42,186 bases of DNA from Bacillus sp. MRMR6. Its GTDB lineage: Bacteria; Bacillota; Bacilli; Bacillales; Cytobacillaceae. Under the pieces are notes generated by a model that saw only the letters and a program-made list of their open reading frames with translations, searched no databases and had not been told where the DNA came from. Positions 25,471 through 32,685 of the stretch are shown here, in pieces (the stretch's first letter is position 1; every line of letters starts with the position of its first letter). Location of the stretch: contig NZ_MSLS01000033.1 in NCBI RefSeq assembly GCF_001940785.1, positions 206 through 42,391 on the forward strand. Direction: 5' to 3'. Made by a program: the position numbers and the translations under genes.

Positions 25471-26922
25471 CTAATCTATATAAGGGGCAAGACCCTCTGC
25501 ATACTCCTCTGCACTATGTTCAAGATCAACCATGTTTACTAAATCTAGTAAATTAAACCGTCCGTCGTGATGCCATCCAGCTTCTGGAGACGTCATATAT
25601 CCAAGACTTGTAATACGTGTAACTCCCAAAGCTCCTAATGATTCTGCTAATTGGAATAGTTCTTTTGGTGATGCAGCAATTCCCACCGTTTGGAGGTACG
25701 ATCGATAGGTTTCAATATTGGGTAAAATATCACTAAGCTCGTTTACTTCAACAACTTTAATCACTCTATTTAAACAGCTTGGTGTTAGTTCGCCTTCGTT
25801 TCCACCAAACACGACCGTCCACGAATTACTTTGTTCTCCTAATACTTCTTTTTCTGAATTTGTTAACATGCTAAATTCTTCTTTTTGTCTCCACTCTGCA
25901 ATACTTGCCCCTTCTTCAATGGAAAGAACTCTGCGCGGATACCGCTTTTCAAAACTCTCTAATTCATGTGCTAGATATCGAGAAAATTCCCTAGGTGTTA
26001 CATTTCCACCGTTTTGCACATAAAACACGTGTGGGGAATAACAACCTTGCTGATCATAGCGAATCACATCGTATGCAGCGTCTCGAACAGTTTTCCGTGC
26101 TTTTCGAGAGTCAAGACTGACCTTTGAAACAATACCGAAGCTAATCTTATGCCCAAACGGAAGGAAACGGGTTGTAATCGGAATACGACTTTTGATCGAT
26201 TCTAGTGATTGGTTACTGCCGTATGCTAGAACAAGATCTGCACGTTGAAACAGCTGCCGTTCCTTTTCTTCATCCCCGCCCTTCCACCAAATAACAGCTA
26301 AACAATTAGCAAGCCTAGGTTCTGCCTCTACAATCATGCTAGCAAACCAACCAGCAAATAATGGCTCAGCACTTGGTAGTTTTCCGACTGTACCGGATTT
26401 TACCATGAGACTTGAAATTAGGCTCCAAAGTGGGAGAGCCGGAACATTTCCAGCCCATATTTGCACAATTACATTCGCTCCTACAGCCTTCGAGAAACCT
26501 CTTTTCGTTCTTGGCTGAAAATCATCCAGAAGTAAGGGGTTACCAAAATCCTCTACTAAAAATCGTTGCAAATTCTGTTTGCGGAATGTTTTTAAATAGT
26601 TGGTTAGCCCTATCCTAATTAATTCCTTATCATAACCTGTAACAATAGGTAATAGTTTTTCCGCCTTTTGTCGATAAGGATTTGTACGATCTAGCAGTTG
26701 CTCTACTACCGTATCAATGATTTGTAGGAGTTCAGTTACCGTTAGTGTTTTAAGAATCTCCGAACTTGCTTGTCTTACCTTTTCTATGACAGTGTCAAGC
26801 TGTTGTTGTGATAATAGCGGAACTTGAACGTTAAGCCTTTCTGATTTCCCTTCAAAAGTTAGGGTTTTATACTCTACCTCTCCCTCTAAGGAAATTGGGA
26901 GATATCCTGCTTTTTCTATCAT
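25471..26922 (-). CDS. luxC-like: LuxC-like acyl-CoA reductase
   Basis: The 483-residue length fits the LuxC family. GANVIVQIWAGNVPALPLWS (~148-167) is the conserved cofactor region of LuxC/aldehyde dehydrogenase-like enzymes. Cys294 in DQQGCYSPHVFYV is the likely acyl-accepting nucleophile. In bioluminescent bacteria LuxC reduces an acyl group carried by LuxE to fatty aldehyde with NADPH. No luxA, luxB or luxD is present here, so bioluminescence is not the role. Its ATG overlaps the luxE stop by four bases. The location in a TPP-regulated operon suggests a small heteroaromatic acid as the acyl substrate. Confidence 0.88.
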   Translation of the reverse strand: MIEKAGYLPISLEGEVEYKTLTFEGKSERLNVQVPLLSQQQLDTVIEKVRQASSEILKTLTVTELLQIIDTVVEQLLDRTNPYRQKAEKLLPIVTGYDKELIRIGLTNYLKTFRKQNLQRFLVEDFGNPLLLDDFQPRTKRGFSKAVGANVIVQIWAGNVPALPLWSLISSLMVKSGTVGKLPSAEPLFAGWFASMIVEAEPRLANCLAVIWWKGGDEEKERQLFQRADLVLAYGSNQSLESIKSRIPITTRFLPFGHKISFGIVSKVSLDSRKARKTVRDAAYDVIRYDQQGCYSPHVFYVQNGGNVTPREFSRYLAHELESFEKRYPRRVLSIEEGASIAEWRQKEEFSMLTNSEKEVLGEQSNSWTVVFGGNEGELTPSCLNRVIKVVEVNELSDILPNIETYRSYLQTVGIAASPKELFQLAESLGALGVTRITSLGYMTSPEAGWHHDGRFNLLDLVNMVDLEHSAEEYAEGLAPYID

Positions 26923-28001
26923 TGAGAAGACCCCTTTGCCGCACGAATAAATTCATCAACAGCGATAGAGCAACCTTTTGCCTCCGAACCTTGAACTCTA
27001 CCTAATAATTGAAAACCTTCCTCTTTCTCAACTCCAAGATCTTCGGTTAAAATGGTTGTCACAGAATTAAAGTTTGCTAAGTCACAATGGACTAAGACTC
27101 CTTTTTCTCCTTTTGGAACGTCTTGTCCTGTCAATGGATTTACTACTCTGGTTCGAATCCAATGTGGACCTGATTTTACTGAAGGAATCGAACTGTTTCC
27201 ATCATCATAAAATTGCGTACTAAGTTCAGTCATTCCATACATATTAATACATTCTGACTTGTCAACACCCAATAAAGTTGATAATTGTGTATAGAACGTC
27301 TCCAAATCAAGCTCTTTTGATTTATTTTTAAATCCACCAGTATCTAGAATTCTACTACCGGCAGGCAATTGATACGATCTTCCTCTGTCCTGTAATTCCT
27401 CAAACAAGTGCACAAAGCTAAACGATGCACCAAGCAAAGCTAGTGGATCTCCTGATGTCTCGGCGTGTTCAAGTAGGAGTAGTAAGGAATCGGTTTGTAA
27501 ACCCAGATCATTTACCAAATATTGACTATCACCTGTACCATATTCTTTATAGGCTAGTGCTAAATAATGAGATAGAGATGAATTGGGCATTTCCTCTTCG
27601 GTTGGAAAGAGAATACCCATTTTTATTTGTTTATGTCCCTTCATAAAACGATTTTTAAAATTTTTTAGCATCGATTGGTTGTAAACCTCTAGCGTTGGAT
27701 GATAGTGCTTCCCCCTAATTCCCTTCGTTGTACCACTAGTCATAAACACATCTTCTGCTTTTTCAGGGTCCTCACAACTAAGGGTAAGCTCCTTAAATGC
27801 ATTAATCGGAACTGCAGGGATATCCTTCCAACTTTTAACCATTCTAGGTGTTTTTCCTTTTTGCCGGCAATACATTTGATAAGGGGTGTTATTCGTGTAT
27901 TGGTATCGGAACAGTTGTAGTGCTTGATCGTTAAATGCTTCTTCTGATGAATCATCACTTTTAATATATTGAAGAACACCGTCTACGATTTCTTGTCTCA
28001 A
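26919..28001 (-). CDS. luxE-like: LuxE/acyl-protein-synthetase-like carboxylate-activating enzyme
   Basis: 360 residues of the LuxE/PaaK-related ANL superfamily. IPAVPINAFKELTLSC and FMTSGTTKG (residues ~86-94, the nucleotide-binding loop) are present. So are NMYGMTELSTQFY (the A5-like motif) and later GVLVHCDLANFNSV. LuxE activates a carboxylate as acyl-AMP and holds it as an acyl-thioester for LuxC. It starts at TTG behind AAAGAGGG. It is the first gene after the riboswitch terminator, about 90 bp downstream. Confidence 0.88.
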   Translation of the reverse strand: MRQEIVDGVLQYIKSDDSSEEAFNDQALQLFRYQYTNNTPYQMYCRQKGKTPRMVKSWKDIPAVPINAFKELTLSCEDPEKAEDVFMTSGTTKGIRGKHYHPTLEVYNQSMLKNFKNRFMKGHKQIKMGILFPTEEEMPNSSLSHYLALAYKEYGTGDSQYLVNDLGLQTDSLLLLLEHAETSGDPLALLGASFSFVHLFEELQDRGRSYQLPAGSRILDTGGFKNKSKELDLETFYTQLSTLLGVDKSECINMYGMTELSTQFYDDGNSSIPSVKSGPHWIRTRVVNPLTGQDVPKGEKGVLVHCDLANFNSVTTILTEDLGVEKEEGFQLLGRVQGSEAKGCSIAVDEFIRAAKGSSQ

Positions 28002-28090
28002 TTCGTATACCCTCTTTCTTGATCTCGTTCTAGGTTAATCGTAAGGGATGGATTTAACTTCTCACTATGTATAAATTATTTTCGGAAAAA

Positions 28091-28124
28091 GCAAAAAGAG
28101 CACTCTGCTTGGCGCAAAGTGCTC
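28091..28124 (-). terminator. Attenuator terminator of the TPP riboswitch
   Basis: GAGCACTTTGC and GCAGAGTGCTC form a stem followed by TTTTTGC on the minus strand. It lies between the aptamer and luxE, as expected for a switch that terminates transcription when TPP binds. Confidence 0.85.
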
Positions 28125-28140
28125 ATAGTTTCCCTACTCA

Positions 28141-28231
28141 CATTCCCTACGCTGGCATTATCCAACAGGTTACACGGTCAGCAACGGAATAGTTGCAATC
28201 TCAGCTAGCTTCCACCAGCCCCCGAAAAATG
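28141..28231 (-). promoter_or_regulatory. TPP riboswitch (THI-box)
   Basis: The minus strand has CTGAGA (28204-28199), a GCAAC...GTTGC hairpin, ACCTGTTGGATAATGCC and AGCGTAGGGA (to 28143), in the order and spacing of the TPP aptamer. A GGGGGCTGG stretch at the 5' side and CATT/AATG ends fit the P1/P2 stems. Followed by the attenuator at 28091-28124, it should shut off the lux-ABC operon when thiamin pyrophosphate is abundant. Confidence 0.95.
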
Positions 28232-28242
28232 AATTTAAACGT

Positions 28243-28271
28243 AGTGTACTGAATTTACTCGAAAAATACAA
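28243..28271 (-). promoter_or_regulatory. Sigma-A-like promoter of the TPP-controlled operon
   Basis: TTGTAT (28271-28266) and TACACT (28248-28243) are 17 bases apart on the minus strand, directly upstream of the aptamer. Confidence 0.5.
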
Positions 28272-28411
28272 GAGTTTTAGGTTTTGCCCTCTTTTTCTCC
28301 GGTATGATAAGAAGGTATATTGCTCACCTGTAGCACGGACTCCCAAAGGTTGATTAATAACGAACACAACACTCTGTGCAAGTTCTTCAGGCTACAACTC
28401 CATAACGAATA

Positions 28412-28448
28412 AAAAAAGTGGGACGTTTTTTCTGCTTCAGAAACGCAG
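28412..28448 (-). terminator. Terminator of the lipoprotein gene
   Basis: GCGTTTCTG and CAGAAAAAACGT form a stem on the minus strand, with TTTTTTT a few bases further. Confidence 0.45.
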
Positions 28449-28463
28449 AGAACCTCCCTTTGT

Positions 28464-28910
28464 TTACAACCCTAGTTTCTCCAATCTTGAGAGTATTCCT
28501 TGTACGTTTTCGATGGTTGATAAGATTTCTGAATCTTGTATTTTATTTAGGACGACGTGGCCATCTACTACGACTTGATTAATTTGAGCTAGTAGCTCCT
28601 CATTCTTTGCAACAAGTTCCTGATGGATGTCCTTTGCCACTGCTGGTATATCTTTCGTGGCTATGAACTCTTCAATACTTGCTTTTACTTCAAACAGTTT
28701 GTCTTCAAGCTCTTGTTGTTTTGCTTCATCTAGAGCAGCTTCCTGCAGCAATTGTGGAGCCTCATTGGCAAAGTCGGATAGTGCAATAATATGCTCCGTT
28801 GCTTGATTCACGTAATCAACACTATCATTTACCTCATTCAAAAACGAACAAGCACTCAACAGCATGGTTGATAACACTATAAAAATCATAATAGTCTTCT
28901 TCATCATCAA
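28464..28910 (-). CDS. Small lipoprotein (DUF6376-like)
   Basis: 148 residues with a clear lipoprotein signal (KKTIMIFIVLSTMLLSAC, lipobox LLSAC, Cys about 21). The rest is acidic and helical with QELEDKLFEVKASIEEFIAT and QELVAKNEELLAQINQV, so a coiled coil is likely. It resembles short Bacillus surface lipoproteins of unknown function (DUF6376 from memory). The start is ATG after AAAGGAAGTTG. It is monocistronic. Confidence 0.7.
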   Translation of the reverse strand: MMMKKTIMIFIVLSTMLLSACSFLNEVNDSVDYVNQATEHIIALSDFANEAPQLLQEAALDEAKQQELEDKLFEVKASIEEFIATKDIPAVAKDIHQELVAKNEELLAQINQVVVDGHVVLNKIQDSEILSTIENVQGILSRLEKLGL

Positions 28911-29069
28911 CTTCCTTTCTTTCCTGAGAAAATCATCACATCACATGTTATACGATTGAGCAGCCAGAAAGTTTCGTAAACAGAGGGACGGCTTCTTCAA
29001 CCTCACTAAACGAAGGTTATTCACTTATATTAAAATTTCCAGAAAAAGGATTAGGGATTGCTTGGTATG

Positions 29070-29145
29070 TATGTTATACTTTGTCTACCATTTTCTTTAC
29101 TATTGTTGTGACTCCGCCCTACTCTTACGTGAGTAGGGTTTTTGT
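29070..29145 (+). ncRNA. Candidate small RNA: promoter plus terminator without ORF
   Basis: An extended -10 (TGTTATACT) at about 29070-29078 is followed, after some 45 bases without a coding frame, by CCCTACTC-TTACGT-GAGTAGGG and TTTTT at 29117-29145. The transcript would be about 60 nt. No known RNA family was recognised. Confidence 0.3.
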
Positions 29146-29157
29146 TTTATTTTTGCA

Positions 29158-29190
29158 TAAAAAAAAGACTCTGCAAGAGAGTCTTTTTAT
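29158..29190 (-). terminator. Terminator of the cold-shock gene
   Basis: AAGACTCTCTTGCAGAGTCTT followed by a run of T on the minus strand. Confidence 0.85.
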
Positions 29191-29203
29191 ATTTTGGTTC
29201 TTA

Positions 29204-29404
29204 TTATGCTTTACGAACGTTAGTAGCTTGAGGTCCACGTTGGCCTTGTTCTACTTCAAAAGTAACTGCTTGACCTTCGTCTAAAGATTTGAAACCTTCG
29301 CTTTGGATCGCTGAGAAGTGTACGAATACATCGTCTCCTGCTTCGCGTTCGATAAATCCAAAACCTTTTTCTGCGTTAAACCATTTTACTTTACCTTGTT
29401 CCAT
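29204..29404 (-). CDS. csp: Cold-shock protein (CspB/CspA type)
   Basis: The 66-residue OB-fold protein carries RNP1 (KGFGFIE) and RNP2 (DVFVHF) and begins [17 protein letters not shown], as in CspB-family proteins. It binds single-stranded nucleic acid and works as an RNA chaperone. ATG follows AGGAGGAAACACAA. The palindrome GTGTGCATTGCACAC lies directly upstream of the ribosome binding site and could fold in the 5' UTR. Confidence 0.97.
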   Translation of the reverse strand: MEQGKVKWFNAEKGFGFIEREAGDDVFVHFSAIQSEGFKSLDEGQAVTFEVEQGQRGPQATNVRKA

Positions 29405-29423
29405 TTGTGTTTCCTCCTAGTGT

Positions 29424-29438
29424 GCAATGCACACAATG
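29424..29438. promoter_or_regulatory. Palindrome at the csp ribosome binding site
   Basis: GTGTGCATTGCACAC (one central base) ends a few bases before AGGAGG. It may be a structured mRNA element or an operator. Confidence 0.35.
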
Positions 29439-29439
29439 T

Positions 29440-29735
29440 ATTACTATCCTTGCTTAAATCTTCAAGACAGAAAGTTAACTCACTTACCATTTCTTAACGA
29501 ACAAACAAAAATAATTCTTATTCAGAATAACAGTTATTAGTGAAAAGTGCAAATCGAACCTTTTAAGCAATGTGCTGTTTTATTAGTCGTTTTTTAAAAT
29601 TGGAAGTACGAACCATTCCATTGACGAATGATTCGTGTTATATTTTATTATTCGTGAACAAAAAACAAGTGAATGAATTTAAATATATTTTTCCCTTAAT
29701 AAGATGACAATTAAAATGAAATGAGTGTGAAATAG
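29440..29735. other. Intergenic promoter region between csp and the ABC-F gene
   Basis: No ORF seen. TTGACG near 29622 overlaps the perfect palindrome ACGAATGATTCGT, and an ATTCGTGAAC follows ~20 bases later. The pattern loosely recalls a PurR-type operator, but I do not assert it. Confidence 0.35.
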
Positions 29736-31292
29736 ATGAGTATACTAACTGTTAAAGACCTGAGTCACGGATTTGGAGAACGTGCTATTTTCAACAACGT
29801 TTCCTTCCGCTTGTTAAAAGGAGAACACATCGCTTTGGTTGGTGCGAACGGTGAAGGTAAGTCAACGTTTATGAATATCATTACTGGACAGCTTCAGCCA
29901 GATGATGGAAAAGTTGAGTGGGCGAGGAATCAACGGATCGGTTATCTCGACCAGCATGCTGTTTTACAAAAAGGAATGACCATTCGTGACGTACTAAAAA
30001 CGGCATTTCAATATCTCTTCGATGTTGAAACGAATATTAATACGATTTACGGGAAAATGGCTGACGTAACACCTGAAGATATGGAAAAGATGTTAGATGA
30101 AGTTGGTACATTACAGGATATATTAACAAATAATGATTTCTATGTTATTGATGCCAAAGTAGAAGAAGTGGCACGCGGACTTGGTCTTGATGATGTTGGT
30201 TTGGAAAAAGATGTTCATGATTTAAGTGGTGGGCAAAGAACAAAGGTTTTATTGGCCAAGCTTTTACTTGAGAAGCCAGATATCCTTTTACTAGATGAGC
30301 CTACTAACTATTTGGACGAACAGCACATTGAATGGTTACGACGTTACCTGCAAGAATACGAAAATGCATTTTTATTAATATCTCATGACATCCCATTTCT
30401 TAATAGTGTTGTGAATGTCATCTACCACTTAGAAAATCAAGAATTAAATCGCTATGTTGGCGATTATAATAATTTCCTTACTATATACGAAGCAAAAAAA
30501 CTACAAGTAGAAGCAGCTTTTAAGAGACAACAAGCAGAAATTTCTAATTTAAAGGATTTTGTAGCACGTAATAAAGCAAGGGCATCTACTAGTAATCTGG
30601 CCATGTCGAGACAGAAAAAACTTGATAAAATGGAGATTATTGAAGTTGGACATGAACGACCAAAGCCTGATTTCAATTTTAAAGCAGCAAGAACCTCTGG
30701 AAAAACGATTTTTGAAACAAAAGAATTAGTGATTGGTTACGAAGAACCACTCTCAAAACCGTTAAATCTATATATGGAACGCGGACAAAAGGTGGCATTG
30801 GTTGGAGCAAACGGTATCGGGAAAACCACCCTCCTTCGAAGTATTCTTGGAGAAATAGAAGCTCTTTCAGGTGAAGTTGAACGCGGTGAACACCAATCTA
30901 TTGGTTATTTTGAACAAGAAGTGAAAACGGCGAATCCAAACACATGTATCGAAGAGGTTTGGAATGAGTTCCCTCATTTAAGCCAAGGAGAAGTTCGCGC
31001 TGCTCTTGCAAGATGTGGGTTAACAAGAAAGCACATTGAAAGCAAAGTTTCGGTTTTAAGTGGTGGCGAGAAAGCGAAAGTAAGGTTATGTAAGCTTCTT
31101 AACCGTGAAAGCAATATCCTTGTTTTCGATGAGCCTACCAACCATTTGGATGTAGATGCAAAAAATGAGCTTAAACGAGCTTTGAAATCGTATAAGGGAA
31201 GCATTCTTCTGATCTCTCATGAACCTGAGTTTTATCAAGACGTGGTAACAGCGGTTTGGAACGTAGAATCATGGACGACTAAAGCACTATAA
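29736..31292 (+). CDS. ABC-F family ATPase (YkpA/YbiT-like)
   Basis: 518 residues with two ABC cassettes and no membrane segment. Cassette 1 has GANGEGKST (36-44), LSGGQRTK and ILLLDEPTNYLD; cassette 2 has GANGIGKTT, LSGGEKAK and LVFDEPTNHLD. The linker between them is basic and helical (ARNKARASTSNLAMSR), the typical P-site tRNA-interacting motif. ABC-F proteins act on the ribosome in translation or antibiotic resistance. The long hairpin at 31300 ends its transcript. Confidence 0.95.
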   Translation: MSILTVKDLSHGFGERAIFNNVSFRLLKGEHIALVGANGEGKSTFMNIITGQLQPDDGKVEWARNQRIGYLDQHAVLQKGMTIRDVLKTAFQYLFDVETNINTIYGKMADVTPEDMEKMLDEVGTLQDILTNNDFYVIDAKVEEVARGLGLDDVGLEKDVHDLSGGQRTKVLLAKLLLEKPDILLLDEPTNYLDEQHIEWLRRYLQEYENAFLLISHDIPFLNSVVNVIYHLENQELNRYVGDYNNFLTIYEAKKLQVEAAFKRQQAEISNLKDFVARNKARASTSNLAMSRQKKLDKMEIIEVGHERPKPDFNFKAARTSGKTIFETKELVIGYEEPLSKPLNLYMERGQKVALVGANGIGKTTLLRSILGEIEALSGEVERGEHQSIGYFEQEVKTANPNTCIEEVWNEFPHLSQGEVRAALARCGLTRKHIESKVSVLSGGEKAKVRLCKLLNRESNILVFDEPTNHLDVDAKNELKRALKSYKGSILLISHEPEFYQDVVTAVWNVESWTTKAL

Positions 31293-31299
31293 AGAAAAG

Positions 31300-31350
31300 A
31301 AGGGGCTGTCCAGAACGTCAGTATAACTGATTTTCTGGACAGCCTTTTTA
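31300..31350 (+). terminator. Terminator of the ABC-F gene
   Basis: AGGGGCTGTCCAGAA pairs with TTCTGGACAGCCTTTTT. Confidence 0.92.
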
Positions 31351-31369
31351 TTGAAAAGAACAGAAATAA

Positions 31370-31507
31370 TTAGTGTAGCTCTACTGGATTATTTTCTCTA
31401 TCTGGATAAACAGCTTGTTGCAAGGACGTATCGTCATATTCCCCATGTTCCGTATGTATACATGTATTATTTTCTTCTTCATCTACAGCTGCTTCACTGA
31501 TAAACAT
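31370..31507 (-). CDS. Possible 45-aa acidic small protein
   Basis: A short frame reads MFISEAAVDEEENN and ends SLQQAVYPDRENNPVELH. AGGAAGAG lies only a few bases before its ATG, so the start is doubtful. No family is recognised. It is convergent to the ABC-F gene. Confidence 0.3.
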   Translation of the reverse strand: MFISEAAVDEEENNTCIHTEHGEYDDTSLQQAVYPDRENNPVELH

Positions 31508-31509
31508 CT

Positions 31510-31863
31510 CTTCCTGTCCATAAAAAGTTTCTTAGTGGTGCGAATTTCCTGCTTAAGAATAAGTTCCGAACATAACGAATAAGCGATCGATCCTCTATCT
31601 CTTTTAATTCCGAATAGATACAATACATGACTGGTTCTTGTTAGGTCATTATGAAATAGCTACACTCCCAATTCACATTGTGATATAGGAGTTTTTTACT
31701 AACAGAATTCACTAAGTTATAATGAAAGAGATGTAACTAAAACGAAGCATTACATAATTACCATCACTCAAAGTTTGAACAGACATCGACAATTTCTGGG
31801 TGGCGCTTTTATAACAATGGAAAGAAACACACATGATAAATTTCTCTAATAAGGAGCAAAACA
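31510..31863. other. Intergenic stretch before truA
   Basis: It holds a hairpin ACTCC...CACATTGTG...GGAGT followed by TTTTTT at about 31666-31698 (plus strand) with no ORF before it. This could be a second small-RNA terminator or an attenuator. Otherwise nothing is recognised. Confidence 0.4.
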
Positions 31864-32601
31864 ATGAACAACTATAAATTAACTATTCAATATGATGGAG
31901 GACGCTATAAGGGATGGCAGCGGCTAGGTGAAGGAGAAAGTTCCATTCAAGGAAAAATCGAAAATGTATTGTCAGAGATGGCAGGGAAGGAAATCGAAAT
32001 CATTGGATCCAGCAGAACGGATGCAGGTGTACATGCTTTTGCTCAAATAGCCAATTTTAAGTTCAGTGGGAATATGACTGAATCTGAAATCAAAAACTAT
32101 TTGAATAAATACCTACCCAATGATATCAGCGTAACAGAGGTTGGGTTAGTTCCTGAACGATTTCATGCCCGGTATAATGCCAAAGATAAAACCTATATCT
32201 ATAAAATCTGGAACGAGAGTCATACAAATCCTTTCATGCGAAAGTACAGCATGCATGTTGAAGAAAAGCTGAATATCGTAAACATGAAAAAAGCATGTCA
32301 ATATTTTATCGGTGAACATGATTTTACTACTTTTTCAAATGCTAAATCTAAGAAAAAGTCTATGGTCCGTGAAATTTATTCTTTCGATATCGAAGAAATA
32401 GCCGGCTTCATTCAAATTAGAGTGCGAGGTAACGGATTTCTTTATAATATGGTGAGAAAGATTGTCGGAACGTTGATAGAAGTTGGGTTGGGTAAAATAA
32501 ATGCTGAGAGTATACCAAGCATTTTAGATTCAAAAGAACGAAACCAAGCGGGTTTTCCTGCGGAGCCAGGAGGCCTTTATTTGGAGAAGATTGAGTTTTA
32601 A
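31864..32601 (+). CDS. truA: tRNA pseudouridine synthase A
   Basis: The 245-residue protein begins LTIQYDGGRYKGWQR and has the catalytic SSRTDAGVHA (Asp in RTDAGVHA). HARYNAKDKTYIYKI and RVRGNGFLYNMVRKIVGTLIEVG follow, all TruA signatures. It makes pseudouridine at positions 38-40 of tRNA anticodon arms. The ribosome binding site is AATAAGGAGCAAAACA. It is alone here rather than in the ribosomal-protein cluster where bacilli keep their main truA, so it may be a second copy. Confidence 0.95.
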   Translation: MNNYKLTIQYDGGRYKGWQRLGEGESSIQGKIENVLSEMAGKEIEIIGSSRTDAGVHAFAQIANFKFSGNMTESEIKNYLNKYLPNDISVTEVGLVPERFHARYNAKDKTYIYKIWNESHTNPFMRKYSMHVEEKLNIVNMKKACQYFIGEHDFTTFSNAKSKKKSMVREIYSFDIEEIAGFIQIRVRGNGFLYNMVRKIVGTLIEVGLGKINAESIPSILDSKERNQAGFPAEPGGLYLEKIEF

Positions 32602-32607
32602 TAATAA

Positions 32608-32651
32608 AAGTGCCCGGCACAATCCAATAAATTGGAAGGTGCCGGGCACGT
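32608..32651. repeat. GTGCCCGGCAC-type palindrome
   Basis: AAGTGCCCGGCAC and GTGCCGGGCAC arms flank AATCCAATAAATTGGAAG. It lies between the convergent ends of truA and the MFS gene and could act as a two-way terminator. Confidence 0.9.
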
Positions 32652-32685
32652 TATTTCTTTCAACGTACTTCAGCCTGTTGTTGGA

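Noticed and set aside
22164..28001. Bioluminescence operon
   Set aside because: LuxE- and LuxC-like genes are present but luxA, luxB and luxD are absent, and the operon is under TPP control.
29622..29650. PurR box upstream of the ABC-F gene
   Set aside because: The palindrome ACGAATGATTCGT is real, but spacing and flanks do not match the PurR consensus well enough.
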